Shown piece after piece: positions 17,227-25,971 of a DNA stretch of 64,000 nt. Source of the stretch: Brachybacterium fresconis (lineage in GTDB: Bacteria > Actinomycetota > Actinomycetes > Actinomycetales > Dermabacteraceae); the NCBI RefSeq assembly GCF_017876515.1, contig NZ_JAGIOC010000001.1, forward strand, positions 3,782,001 to 3,846,000, in the 5' to 3' direction. Position numbers and translations under genes: made by a program. A model generated the notes under the pieces. It searched no databases, was not told the origin of the DNA, and saw only the letters and a list, made by a program, of their open reading frames with translations. Numbering within the stretch: the first letter of the stretch is position 1; every line of letters begins with the position of its first letter.

Positions 17227-18097
17227 CCTCCCGGGCCAGGTCGCGGTCCAGGGCGGTCGCCGAACGTCGCAGGAACGTCGGCCGCCCTCGCAGAGCGCGA
17301 CGACCGTCGGGACCGATGTAGGAGCCCGGGGGCAGAGGCTGAGTGGCGGTGAACAGCACCGAGGAGGCACCGCGCCGCGCCGGCATCGCGATCGGCCTGG
17401 TGACCTCGGTGACGAGCCGATCGAGCCGCGCGGACCCGGTCGCGTTCTGCAGGTTCGTGAGCACCCAGCCCGGATGCACCAGCTGCAGGTCCACCCCGTC
17501 CCCCCGGGCGTGCAGGCGATCGGCGAGCTCCCGGCCCCACAGCATCGTCGTGAGCTTCGAGCGTCCGTACGCGGCGCCGGGCGACCAGCCGCCGCGGCGG
17601 AAGTGCGGATCACCCAGGTCGATCGACCCGAAGGTGTGCGCGTCGGACGCGACGACCACGACCCGCTCCCGCACCAGCGGCAGCAAGGTCTCGGTGAGCA
17701 GCAGCGGAGCCAGAGCGTTGACCGCCAGCATCCGCTCGAATCCGTCGATCGTCTCCTCGTGATGCCGGGTGACGAGCCCGGCGACATGGATCAGCAGATC
17801 GATCCCGCCCGGCCCGACGAGACGCTCGATCCCCTCGGCGCCCTCGCGCACCGACGCCATGTCGGCGAGGTTCAGGTGGGTCAGGCGCACCGCGTCCGGC
17901 CGACCGGTCTCGCGGGTGATCCGCTCGGCGACGACCTCGCCCTTGCTGCGGGTGCGGACCGGAAGGACGAGGTCGGCGCCCCAGAGAGCCAGCTGCAGCG
18001 CCGTCTCCCGGCCGAGGCCGTCGCTCGCACCGGTCATCACGACGGTGCGACCGGTGAGGTCGGGCACGGGCAGGTGCTCCCATTCCATCGTGGTCAT
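17183..18097 (-). CDS. Short-chain dehydrogenase/reductase
   Basis: The 304-residue protein shows the SDR nucleotide loop VVMTGASDGLGRETAL near residues 18-33, an LIHVAGLV element in place of NNAG, and the catalytic YxxxK as YGRSK near 172-176. The domain layout and RFxxTYxx-like substrate region resemble retinol-dehydrogenase/WW-domain-oxidoreductase-like SDRs of bacteria, which act on varied alcohols and ketones with NADP. ATG 18097 is chosen because a TACGAT hexamer lies exactly six bases upstream and residues before it are not SDR-like. Its 3' end overlaps the convergent ATP-grasp gene by 44 bases. It is divergent from ptsI. Confidence 0.88.
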   Translation of the reverse strand: MTTMEWEHLPVPDLTGRTVVMTGASDGLGRETALQLALWGADLVLPVRTRSKGEVVAERITRETGRPDAVRLTHLNLADMASVREGAEGIERLVGPGGIDLLIHVAGLVTRHHEETIDGFERMLAVNALAPLLLTETLLPLVRERVVVVASDAHTFGSIDLGDPHFRRGGWSPGAAYGRSKLTTMLWGRELADRLHARGDGVDLQLVHPGWVLTNLQNATGSARLDRLVTEVTRPIAMPARRGASSVLFTATQPLPPGSYIGPDGRRALRGRPTFLRRSATALDRDLAREVTAWAQSEVRSAPS

Positions 18098-18103
18098 CGC
18101 ACC

Positions 18104-18109
18104 ATCGTA
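18104..18109 (-). promoter_or_regulatory. -10-like TACGAT for leaderless start at 18097
   Basis: On the minus strand TACGAT, six bases, then ATG. No ribosome-binding sequence is visible. Confidence 0.5.
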
Positions 18110-18138
18110 GGGACGGCCGTGATCGCCCTCCTCCCGCG

Positions 18139-18144
18139 TAGCAT
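18139..18144 (+). promoter_or_regulatory. Possible -10 (TAGCAT) of ptsI
   Basis: TAGCAT lies about 55 bases before the ptsI start, which has its own AAGGAGAG site. This would give a transcript with a leader of about 45-50 bases. Confidence 0.35.
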
Positions 18145-18199
18145 GAGCGTGTCGTCGCTCCCGTCGACACCGCCCGGATCCCCGCAAGGAGAGTCAGCG

Positions 18200-19918
18200 A
18201 TGGCCCAGTACACAGGTGTTGCCGTGAGCCCCGGTCGCGTGATCGGCACGATCCGATCGATGGCCCCGCCGGTCGCCGAGCCCCCCGCGAAGGACACCCT
18301 GCCCGAGGGCGCGGACGCCGCCGCCGAGGCCGAGCGGATCCCCGTCGCGGCCGCCGCCGTGCAGGCTGCGCTGACCCGCCTGGCCGAGCGCGCTCCCGGT
18401 GACGGGAAGAAGATCCTCGAGGCCACCGCACAGATGGCAGCGGATCCCTCCCTGACCCAGACCGCGCAGGGCCTCGTCCTCTCCGGCGGCAAGTCCCCGG
18501 CACGAGCAGTCTGGGAGGCAGGCGACCAGGTCGCCACCATGCTCGAGGGCCTCGGCGGCTACATGGCCGAGCGCGCCACGGACGTGCGCGACGTGCGCGC
18601 CCGCATCGTCGCCGAGCTGCGCGGCGAGCAGGCTCCCGGGATCCCGGACGCCTCCGAGCCCTTCGTGCTCACCGCGATCGACCTCGCCCCGGCCGATACC
18701 GCCACCCTCGATCCGACCCGGGTGATCGCCCTGATCACCTCCGACGGCGGCCCCCAGTCGCACACCGCGATCCTCGCCCGCCAGCTGGGCCTGCCCGCGA
18801 TCGTGGCGGCCAAGAGCATCCACGAGTTCACCGACGGCACCGAGGTGTTCGTCGACGCCGGGCTGGGCACCGTCACCGACGAGGTCACCGACGAGCACCA
18901 CCTTTTCGCCGAGGCCTGGGCCGAGCTGCAGAAGAACCCGCTGACCTACGAGGGCGGGGGAGGGGCCCTGGCCGACGGGACCCGCGTGCAGCTGCTGGCC
19001 AACATCGGCGGCGCGGCCGACGCCGAGAAGGCTGCGGCGGCGCACGCCGACGGGGTGGGCCTGTTCCGCACCGAGTTCCTGTTCCTGGATCGCGAGGACG
19101 AGCCCTCCGTCGAGGAGCAGACCGCGGCATATGTCGAGGCCTTCGCGCACCTGCCCGGCAAGAAGGTGGTGGTGCGCACCATCGATGCCGGCGCCGACAA
19201 GCCGCTGCCGTTCCTCACCGATGCCGACGAGCCCAACCCGGCGCTCGGGGTGCGGGCCTATCGCACCTCCTGGGAGAAGCGCTCGGTGCTGACCAACCAG
19301 CTCGACGCGATCGCCGCGGCCGCGAAGCAGTCCCGGGCGACGCCGTGGGTGATGGCCCCGATGATCGCCACCGTCACCGAGACCGAGGACTTCGCGGCCC
19401 TGTGCCAGGAGCGGGGCCTGCGTCCGGCCGGGATCATGGTCGAGACCCCGTCGGCCGCGATTACCGCGGACCGCCACCTGGCCGCCTGCGACTTCGCCTC
19501 CATCGGCACCAACGACCTCACCCAGTACACGATGGCCGCGGACCGTCAGCTGGGCTCGCTGGCCCATCTGAACAACCCGTGGCAGCCCTCGGTGCTGTCC
19601 TTGGTCAAGGCCACCTGCGACGGGGCGCGCGCCGCCGGCGGCGACCCGGAGGCCGTCGGGGAGGAGGTCGCCAAGCCCGTGGGCGTGTGCGGCGAGGCCG
19701 CCGGGGACCCCGGCCTCGCGGTGGTGCTCGTCGGCCTCGGCGTCAGCAGTCTGTCGATGACGCCGCGCTCGCTGCCCGCGGTCGCGAAGGTGCTGTCCAC
19801 CGTCACCCTCGAGCAGGCCCAGGCACTCGCGGCGCAGGCCGTCGGCGCCCGCACGGCCGAGGAGGCCATGCACGCGGTGCGCGCCGGGCTGCCGGTCCTC
19901 GGCGAGCTGGGGCTGTGA
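18200..19918 (+). CDS. ptsI: PTS enzyme I (phosphoenolpyruvate-protein phosphotransferase)
   Basis: The 572-residue protein starts the sugar phosphotransferase chain by taking phosphate from PEP and passing it to HPr. The N-terminal domain (1-145) binds HPr. The phosphohistidine domain has GGPQSHTAILARQLGLPA with the active His at residue 188. The PEP-binding barrel (from about 250) shows VGLFRTEFLF, the Arg of VVVRTIDAGADKPLPF, the ENPALGVRAYR-like segment PNPALGVRAYR, and SIGTNDLTQYTMAADR. Catalytic Cys is seen in VGVCGEAAGDP. AAGGAGAG is eight bases before the ATG. The gene points toward ptsH, which lies tail to tail with it. Confidence 0.96.
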   Translation: MAQYTGVAVSPGRVIGTIRSMAPPVAEPPAKDTLPEGADAAAEAERIPVAAAAVQAALTRLAERAPGDGKKILEATAQMAADPSLTQTAQGLVLSGGKSPARAVWEAGDQVATMLEGLGGYMAERATDVRDVRARIVAELRGEQAPGIPDASEPFVLTAIDLAPADTATLDPTRVIALITSDGGPQSHTAILARQLGLPAIVAAKSIHEFTDGTEVFVDAGLGTVTDEVTDEHHLFAEAWAELQKNPLTYEGGGGALADGTRVQLLANIGGAADAEKAAAAHADGVGLFRTEFLFLDREDEPSVEEQTAAYVEAFAHLPGKKVVVRTIDAGADKPLPFLTDADEPNPALGVRAYRTSWEKRSVLTNQLDAIAAAAKQSRATPWVMAPMIATVTETEDFAALCQERGLRPAGIMVETPSAAITADRHLAACDFASIGTNDLTQYTMAADRQLGSLAHLNNPWQPSVLSLVKATCDGARAAGGDPEAVGEEVAKPVGVCGEAAGDPGLAVVLVGLGVSSLSMTPRSLPAVAKVLSTVTLEQAQALAAQAVGARTAEEAMHAVRAGLPVLGELGL

Positions 19919-19932
19919 GGGGCTGACCGGGA

Positions 19933-19946
19933 GGGTCCGCAGACCC
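19933..19946. terminator. Weak hairpin between ptsI and ptsH ends
   Basis: GGGTC-CGCA-GACCC forms a five-base-pair stem in the 48-base gap between the convergent genes. There is no T run, so termination activity is uncertain. Confidence 0.3.
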
Positions 19947-19966
19947 GCGATCTGATCCCGCTCAGC

Positions 19967-20239
19967 TCACTCCTCGGCGTCGAGGTCCTTCTCCAGCAGG
20001 TCCGCGAGAGCGTTCACCGACTCGTCGGCGCCCTCACCCTCGGCGCGCAGGGTGACCTGGTCGCCCTTGCCCGCGCCGAGCGTCATCAGCATCAGCATGC
20101 TGGAGGCCTGGACGGGGCTGCCGCCCGGCTTCTCGATGGTGACGGTCGCGGGCTGCTCGCCGGCGGCCTGCGCGAAGATTCCCGCGGGGCGCGCGTGGAG
20201 CCCGGAGGCGCTGGCGACTGTGACGGTGCGCTCTGCCAT
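19967..20239 (-). CDS. ptsH: PTS phosphocarrier protein HPr
   Basis: This 90-residue protein carries phosphate from enzyme I to the EIIA domains, here MtlA among others. The active site is plain: GLHARPA with His15. The regulatory serine region reads ASSMLMLMTLGA, so a Ser at the usual position 46-47 is present, though an HPr kinase is not expected in actinobacteria and none is seen here. Start ATG 20239 follows an AAAGG site. It lies 100 bases downstream of mtlD on the same strand and may be read from the mannitol operon, while ptsI is on the opposite strand. Confidence 0.97.
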   Translation of the reverse strand: MAERTVTVASASGLHARPAGIFAQAAGEQPATVTIEKPGGSPVQASSMLMLMTLGAGKGDQVTLRAEGEGADESVNALADLLEKDLDAEE

Positions 20240-20341
20240 GGTGTGTGTGCCTTTCGACGGACCGCCGCAGGGTGAGCGGCGGATTCTGAGCGCGGTCGTC
20301 CGCGCCGGGTTCGTACGGTCTCGGTACGGAATATACCGGGA

Positions 20342-21484
20342 TCAGAGGGTCTTCTGCCGGTCCGCGACGCGCTTCCGTGCCGCGACGAACAGCGGATGGG
20401 TCGACTCGAGGCCGGTGATCTCCTCCGTGGCGGCCTCGGCGTCCTGCGCGCGGAGGATCTCCTGCAGGCGGTCCACCTCATCGTCGCCGCTCGGGGTGAA
20501 GGCGAGCGCGGCCTCGAACGAGTCCAGCAGACCGTCGTGCTCCAGGCCGCGCTCGGCGAGCTCCGCGGCCGGGCCGACGATGCGCTCGTGCCGGGACAGC
20601 TTGCGCAGCGGGGCCCGGCCCACGCGCTCGACCGGATCGGGCAGCGCCTCGTTCGCGAAGCGGCCGAGGACCTTCGTGCGGTAGGCGGCCATGTCATCCG
20701 CGGTGAAGCCGTGCTTGGCGACCAGCAGGGCGGAGGTCTCACCGAGCACCGCCTCGACCTGCTGGGCGACTTCCGGATCGGCGATCGCCTCGGCGATCCT
20801 CGCGTGGCCGGCGCTCCAGCCGTGCCAGGCGGTGCTCGCATGCCCGGTGTTGACGGTGAACAGCTTGCGCTCGATGTACGGGCCGAGGTCGTCGACCCAG
20901 GTGATGCCGGGGACGTCGGGCTCCTGGCCGTCGAAGGGTCCGCGCTCGACCGCCCACTCGGAGAAGTCCTCGACCGTGACGTCGAGTCCGGCGTCCTCGG
21001 CCTGCACCGGCACGATCCGGTCGACGGCGGTGTTGGAGAACAGCGCCTTGTCGTCGAGATCGTCGCCGGAGTAGTTCGCGCGGATCTCCTGCTCCAGCAG
21101 GTCGGTCGCGTTGATCGCGTTCTCGCAGGCCATCACCGCCAGGCGGGGCGACCCGGACGGGCGGGCCGCGATCCCGGCGGCGATGTTCGGCGCCACGAAG
21201 CGCAGGATGTGTGCGCCCACCGCCGTGGTGACGACGTCGGCCGCGGCGATCTGCGCGCTCAGGCCGTCGGGGTCCTGCGCCGAGTTGATCGCCGAGAAGC
21301 CGTCGACGACGGTGGTGGTGGGATGCCGGCCGACGGTGCGGACCTGGTAGGAGTCCGTTTCCTGCAGCTGGGTGATCAGGGCGTCGGCGACGTCCGCGAA
21401 CACCAGCTCGTAGCCGGCCTCGTGCAGCAGCAGGCCGATGAACCCGCGGCCGATGTTCCCTGCGCCGACATGGACTGCCTTCAT
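20342..21484 (-). CDS. mtlD: Mannitol-1-phosphate 5-dehydrogenase
   Basis: At 380 residues this is the family's usual length. It oxidises mannitol-1-phosphate, the product of MtlA, to fructose-6-phosphate with NAD. The Rossmann loop is at the N-terminus (MKAVHVGAGNIGRGFIG). Further family motifs are CENAINATD, FSEWAVERG, the catalytic-lysine region as YIERKLFTVNTGHA and the nearby AWHGW segment. ATG 21484 was preferred to GTG 21493 because AGAAGGAG sits eight bases before the ATG and would touch the GTG. The gene starts six bases after the mtlA stop and so is co-transcribed with it. Confidence 0.96.
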   Translation of the reverse strand: MKAVHVGAGNIGRGFIGLLLHEAGYELVFADVADALITQLQETDSYQVRTVGRHPTTTVVDGFSAINSAQDPDGLSAQIAAADVVTTAVGAHILRFVAPNIAAGIAARPSGSPRLAVMACENAINATDLLEQEIRANYSGDDLDDKALFSNTAVDRIVPVQAEDAGLDVTVEDFSEWAVERGPFDGQEPDVPGITWVDDLGPYIERKLFTVNTGHASTAWHGWSAGHARIAEAIADPEVAQQVEAVLGETSALLVAKHGFTADDMAAYRTKVLGRFANEALPDPVERVGRAPLRKLSRHERIVGPAAELAERGLEHDGLLDSFEAALAFTPSGDDEVDRLQEILRAQDAEAATEEITGLESTHPLFVAARKRVADRQKTL

Positions 21485-21489
21485 CGCGT

Positions 21490-23802
21490 TCACTCCTTCT
21501 CATCGCCGAGGATCGCGCGGATCTCCTCGACCGTGGTGGCCTGCTCCAGGCGCTCGACCTGGGCGGGGTCGGAGAAGGTCATGGCGACCTTCTGCAGCAG
21601 TTCGAGATGCTCGTTTCCGACCCCGGCGATGCCGATGACGAACGTCGTGGGGTTGCCGTTCCAGTCGATGCCGTCGGGATAGCGCACGAACGACATCGCC
21701 GAGCGCGTGATCGAGGACTTGGCGTCGTTGGTGCCGTGGGGGATCGCCAGCGAGTTGCCCATGAACGTCGAGACCGTGGCCTCGCGGTCGTGCATGGCGG
21801 TGACGTAGTCCTGGTCGACTGCGCCGGCGGCGACCAGCAGGGCTCCGGCCTCGTCGATCCCGGAGGCCGAATCGGTGGCGCTGCCGGACAGGACGATGCT
21901 GTCGGTCGCGAGGATCTCCGGGGCAGGTTCGGTGCCCGCGGAGATCTCGGCGTCCGAGGAGTCGTCCTTCGCGGCGTCGGCGTCCGCGGCGTCGGAACCA
22001 TCCGCTGCGCCGCGGTCGTCCTCGACGACCTCGGCGCTCGCTACCTGCTCCGGCGGACGCTCCGCGGCGCGGCGGCCGTGGCCCGTACCGGCAGCGGACG
22101 ACGCAGCACCTGCCCCGGCGGTGGCACCCGCGCCGGCGGCGGCACCGGCGGTCGCCGTGCCACCGCCTGCTCCCACCGCGGCGGAGGCCGGCTCGAACCC
22201 GGGCGCCTCGCTCGCCGCCTCGGCCTCGGGTTCTGCGGCCGCGTCCGGATCGTTGCGCTGGTGGACCAGCTCGACGACCTCGTCGTAGCGCGGCGAGTTC
22301 ATGAACTGGTCGACGCTGACGTGCACGGCGGACTCGGTGCGCTGCTGGGCACGGTCGGTGAGCTCCTTCTGGGTCACCACCACGTCCCATTCGTCGGACA
22401 GGCTCGAGATCGCCTTGTTGGTGACCTCGACATCCTCGAAGCCGGCCGCCCGGACCTTCTTGCGCAGCACCGTCGCCCCCATGGCGGAGGAGCCCATGCC
22501 GGCGTCGCAGGCGAAGACGATCCTCTCGATGCGGCCGGTGTGCCCGGAGGCGTGGGCCGCCGTGGCGGCGCCCGCACCTGCTGCGCCCGCGCCGGTCAGG
22601 GCACCGGCGACGGAGGACTTCTTGCCCTTCATCTGCTCCATCTTGGCGGTGGCCGCACCGATGTCGCCGTCGTCCTGCGTGCCGATCCGGAGGAGGAGCG
22701 CCGAGAGCAGGAAGCTCACCACGGCGGCCCCGGCGATCGCGAGGGCGATGCCCAGGTAGGAGTCGCGCGCGGCGACGCCGAAGATCATGAACACCGAGCC
22801 GGGAGAGGCCGGGGCGACCAGACCGGTCCCGAAGAGCATGTTGATCAGCACTCCGGTCATGCCGCCGCCGATCGCGGCGATGATGAGGACCGGCTTCATG
22901 AGCACGTAGGGGAAGTAGATCTCGTGGATGCCGCCGAAGAACTGGATGACCGCGGCGCCAGGGGCGGAGGCTCTCGCCGCCCCGCGGCCGAAGACGGTGA
23001 ACGCCAGCAGGATGCCCACCCCGGGTCCGGGGTTCGACTCGAGCAGGAAGAGGATCGACTTCCCGTCCACCCCGGCCTGCTCCAGGCCCAACGGGGTGAG
23101 GACGCCGTGGTTGATCGCGTTGTTGAGGAAGAAGATCTTGGCGGGCTCGATCAGCAGCGAGACCAGCGGCAGCACGTGCGCGTTCACCAGCGCGCCCACT
23201 CCGTTCGACAGCAGCGTCATCAGGCCGTTCACGAGGGGGGCGAGGCCGAAGAAGCCCGCCACCAGCAGTGCGAAGCCGATGATCCCGGCGGAGAACATGT
23301 TCACGAGCATCTCGAAGCCGGCGGGGATGTGCTCCTGCCACAGCCGGTCCAGCCGCTTCATGATCCAGGCCGCGAGCGGGGCCATGATCATCGCGCCGAT
23401 GAACATGTGCACCTGGCCCAGCTCAACGTAGGCCGCGGCGTCGTTGCCGGCCGCGACCCACTCGTCGAGCAGACGCGCGTTCTCCTGGGCGATCAGCCAG
23501 TCCGAGCCGCCGATCACACCCATGGTGGCGATGACGCCGACCACTGCGCCGCGCGCCTCGTAGACCATGCGGCCACCGGTGTTGGCGATCAGCAGCGGCA
23601 GGAGGTAGTGGATCATCGGGTCGACGGCGCTGGCCAGCGGCTCGCTGGGCGTCCATCCCTTGGGGATGACAAAGGCTGTCAGGATGCCCCAGGCGATCAG
23701 CGCCGGGATGTTCGGCATCACCATGTTCGACAGGGAAGTGCCGACCTTCTGCAGGGCCACCCGCGGGCTGAAACCGCTTCGGGCCTCGGTCGTTGTGCTC
23801 AT
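21490..23802 (-). CDS. mtlA: PTS mannitol transporter, EIICBA fusion
   Basis: The 770 residues join three PTS domains. EIIC (about 15-385) has the membrane helices and typical segments MPNIPALIAWG, GGIHEIYFPYVL and NNAINHGVLTPLG, and forms the mannitol channel. EIIB (about 422-515) has the phosphocysteine loop FACDAGMGSSA with Cys432. EIIA (about 632-770) has SLAIPHGT with His689 and GVGNEHLELLQKVA. Phosphate passes HPr-His689-Cys432-mannitol. EIIB and EIIA are joined by about 112 low-complexity residues (Ala/Gly runs, then acidic), far longer than in the E. coli protein. It is the first gene of an mtlA-mtlD operon. No mtlR regulator gene is adjacent. Confidence 0.95.
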   Translation of the reverse strand: MSTTTEARSGFSPRVALQKVGTSLSNMVMPNIPALIAWGILTAFVIPKGWTPSEPLASAVDPMIHYLLPLLIANTGGRMVYEARGAVVGVIATMGVIGGSDWLIAQENARLLDEWVAAGNDAAAYVELGQVHMFIGAMIMAPLAAWIMKRLDRLWQEHIPAGFEMLVNMFSAGIIGFALLVAGFFGLAPLVNGLMTLLSNGVGALVNAHVLPLVSLLIEPAKIFFLNNAINHGVLTPLGLEQAGVDGKSILFLLESNPGPGVGILLAFTVFGRGAARASAPGAAVIQFFGGIHEIYFPYVLMKPVLIIAAIGGGMTGVLINMLFGTGLVAPASPGSVFMIFGVAARDSYLGIALAIAGAAVVSFLLSALLLRIGTQDDGDIGAATAKMEQMKGKKSSVAGALTGAGAAGAGAATAAHASGHTGRIERIVFACDAGMGSSAMGATVLRKKVRAAGFEDVEVTNKAISSLSDEWDVVVTQKELTDRAQQRTESAVHVSVDQFMNSPRYDEVVELVHQRNDPDAAAEPEAEAASEAPGFEPASAAVGAGGGTATAGAAAGAGATAGAGAASSAAGTGHGRRAAERPPEQVASAEVVEDDRGAADGSDAADADAAKDDSSDAEISAGTEPAPEILATDSIVLSGSATDSASGIDEAGALLVAAGAVDQDYVTAMHDREATVSTFMGNSLAIPHGTNDAKSSITRSAMSFVRYPDGIDWNGNPTTFVIGIAGVGNEHLELLQKVAMTFSDPAQVERLEQATTVEEIRAILGDEKE

Positions 23803-23934
23803 GAGACGTCCTCGGTGACATCCGGGGACCCGCGAGCCCCCGTGGGCGACGGCGCGCCGGGCGACGCGCTGCGGCCGTGCGGGGCGGTCCCCGGGCGTGC
23901 GTCAGAGGAGCTGCTCCGTCGGCGTGGACGCAGT

Positions 23935-24666
23935 CTAGCCGCGAGCAGCCCGCCAGCGGCGCAGCGAGAGCACGGTCAGCACGATGACCACCAGCCAGGA
24001 GAGGCCCACCGCGATGCCGTTCAGCATCGTCGGCGAGGCGAGGAACGCCCCGATCGCGATCAGCGAGACCTGCCCGGGCAGCGCGGACAGGCACGTGGCG
24101 ACCAGGAACTCGCGCTGGGTGATCCCGAGCGCTCCGCTGCCGTAGTTCACCGGCCAGTAGGGGATGCCCGGCATCAGGCGCAGCGTGCACACCGCGTAGA
24201 AGCCGCCGTCGGCCAGATGCTCCTCGACCATGTCGGCATGGGAGCCGAGCGACCGCATCACTGTGTCGCGGCCCAGACCGCGGGCGATCCCGTAGCCGCC
24301 CCAGCAGCCCAGGACGACGCCGATCATCGACAGCACCGTGCCGAGGGGCAGGCCGAAGAGCATTCCCGCCGTGACGGCCATGATCGTCACCGGGATCGGG
24401 GTGAGCGCGACGGCGGCGTACAGCCCGATGAAGGCCAGCGGCCCCCAAGCCCCGAGGTCGGCGATGTCCGCCTGCAGCTGATCCAGTGAGGGCAGGCGCA
24501 CGTTCAGCGCCAGCCAGATCATGATCAGCACCACCGCCACCAGGACGACGTTGCGCAGCACCGAGCCCCAGGGCACGCCCCCGCGTCCGAGGCTGCGACC
24601 GGGGCTGGGGCGGTCAGGCGTCACGGAGTCCGGGGAAGCGGCAGCGTGCTCGGAGTGATCGGGCAT
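23935..24666 (-). CDS. TVP38/TMEM64 (VTT domain) family membrane protein
   Basis: The 243-residue protein has a 35-residue polar N-terminus, then hydrophobic helices from about residue 38 to 235. The VTT/SNARE-associated signature is seen as LTPIPVTIMAVTAGMLFGLPLG followed by GCWGGYGIARGLGRD (quoted in pieces), then LRLMPGIPYWPVNYGSGALGI, a conserved re-entrant-loop region. Bacterial members relate to DedA proteins and are linked to envelope lipid or divalent ion handling; the exact substrate is unknown. A TAGGAT hexamer exactly six bases before ATG 24666 marks a leaderless start. It stands alone between mtlA and a DUF1684 gene. Confidence 0.88.
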   Translation of the reverse strand: MPDHSEHAAASPDSVTPDRPSPGRSLGRGGVPWGSVLRNVVLVAVVLIMIWLALNVRLPSLDQLQADIADLGAWGPLAFIGLYAAVALTPIPVTIMAVTAGMLFGLPLGTVLSMIGVVLGCWGGYGIARGLGRDTVMRSLGSHADMVEEHLADGGFYAVCTLRLMPGIPYWPVNYGSGALGITQREFLVATCLSALPGQVSLIAIGAFLASPTMLNGIAVGLSWLVVIVLTVLSLRRWRAARG

Positions 24667-24672
24667 CTGGCG

Positions 24673-24678
24673 ATCCTA
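24673..24678 (-). promoter_or_regulatory. -10-like TAGGAT for leaderless start at 24666
   Basis: On the minus strand TAGGAT, six bases (CGCCAG), then ATG, with no ribosome-binding sequence. Confidence 0.5.
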
Positions 24679-24739
24679 CGGGCGCGAGCGACCGTCGCCG
24701 CCGTGCGGCGGGGACGGAGCGGTCCGCCCGCCGTCGTGC

Positions 24740-25543
24740 TCAGCGCTCGGTCGGCTCGACCCGTCGTTCACCGGCGCGCACCGCCAGCGGCAGATGGTTG
24801 CCCTCCGGCGGCCGGGGGCAGGTGCCCCAGGCGCTGAAGGCGGAGGGGAAGTTCAGGGCGACGTTGAGATCGACCCGCACGTCCTCCCCGTCGAGCTGCG
24901 CCGTCACCTGGCGCCAGTCGGCGCTGTCGGTCCCGGATGTCTCGTCGGTGAAGAGGATGCTCGACTCCCCGGTGAGCACCATCTCGACGGGGCCGTCGTC
25001 GGTTTCGAGGGTGGCCACGCCGGGGGAGGGGAGCTCCTGGGTGAGCCACGGCAGCGCGGAGCCGACCGTCACCGTGGTGGGCTCCCGGCGCCAGGTGCCC
25101 CGCAGCACGGCCGCAGGGTCGTAGGGAAAGGTCGGCACGCCGTCGAAGCCGGCCCGGCGCGGGGACGCGGGGTCGAGCAGCCGCAGGCCGATGCGTCCCC
25201 CGCGACGGATCACGTCGATCTGCACGTCGTCACCGAAGCGCGCCAGGCGCACGTCGTCGGTGCCGGTCACGGTCGTCGTCGTGCAACCGCCGTCGACCCG
25301 AGTCTCCACCTCCTCGTCGGCGGCGAGCAGGGACAGCTCCGCGTCCTCGAACTCGGTGACGAGGCGGTTCTTCGCGAGGTGCCAGCGGCCGGGCACCGCG
25401 TCGAGCTGCTGTTGGCCGACGGCCGGATCGATCCAGTGCAGGGCCACCTGGGAGAGGACGCCGTGCGGGGCGGCCAGGGACTCGTCCCGGTGCCGGCGGA
25501 AGGCCCGCCAGGCGGACTCGTCGGTGGTCTCAGCGGTGCTCAT
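24740..25543 (-). CDS. DUF1684 domain-containing protein
   Basis: The 267-residue protein matches the DUF1684 family by its ends: an N-terminal WRAFRRHRDESLAAPHG segment followed by an LSQVALHWI stretch, a central FPYDPAAVLRG, and the C-terminal DLNVALNFPSAFSAWGTCPRPP with PEGNHLPLAVRAGE (quoted in pieces). The C-terminal Phe-Pro-x-x-Phe and Cys-Pro-x-Pro-Pro-x-x-Asn pattern is the strongest family mark. No signal peptide or membrane helix is seen, so it should be cytosolic. The function of the family is unknown to me. It shares strand with the GntR gene upstream but is separated from it by 80 bases. Confidence 0.85.
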   Translation of the reverse strand: MSTAETTDESAWRAFRRHRDESLAAPHGVLSQVALHWIDPAVGQQQLDAVPGRWHLAKNRLVTEFEDAELSLLAADEEVETRVDGGCTTTTVTGTDDVRLARFGDDVQIDVIRRGGRIGLRLLDPASPRRAGFDGVPTFPYDPAAVLRGTWRREPTTVTVGSALPWLTQELPSPGVATLETDDGPVEMVLTGESSILFTDETSGTDSADWRQVTAQLDGEDVRVDLNVALNFPSAFSAWGTCPRPPEGNHLPLAVRAGERRVEPTER

Positions 25544-25623
25544 CCAGGGCCTCCTCGATCAGAGCGGGTCTCACGGTTCTGCACCTCGCGGGGCCGGACG
25601 CGCACGGGCGCCGTCATCTGCCG

Positions 25624-25971
25624 TCACCACATGGCGCGGAGCACCCGGACGGCCTCCTCCAGATCGAGGCCGTCCTGGCGTCCGGTCGAGGCGAGCCGTC
25701 GGGCCGCCCGGGCGACCGCAGGAGAGACGGAGGAGGCATCCTCGCTCACCCGGGTCCCCGCGCCGGCCCGAGAGACGATCAATCCGTCGGATTCCAGGGC
25801 GCGATAGGCCTTGGCGACCGTTCCCGGAGCGACCTCCAGGTCCGTGGCTAGCTGCCGGACGGAGGGCAGCCGATCGCCCCGGGCGAGGGCTCCGGTGGTG
25901 ATGAGCCCGGAGATCCGATCGCGGATCTGCTCCGCCGGATTCGCGCCGTGCGGCGTGATCTCGAGAATCAT
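25624..25971 (-). CDS. Short GntR-family (YtrA-like) regulator
   Basis: The 115-residue protein begins with a GntR winged helix: GANPAEQIRDRISGLI, DRLPSVRQLATDLEVAPGTVAKAYRALESDGLI (quoted in parts) and AGAGTRVSE. The tail of about 40 residues, with QDGLDLEEAVRVLRAMW at the end, is too short for an effector domain. Its ATG overlaps the stop of the upstream membrane protein gene (ATGA), so it is the second gene of a two-gene operon. A palindrome in the promoter of that operon is its likely target, making it a self-controlled system. Ligand unknown. Confidence 0.88.
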   Translation of the reverse strand: MILEITPHGANPAEQIRDRISGLITTGALARGDRLPSVRQLATDLEVAPGTVAKAYRALESDGLIVSRAGAGTRVSEDASSVSPAVARAARRLASTGRQDGLDLEEAVRVLRAMW

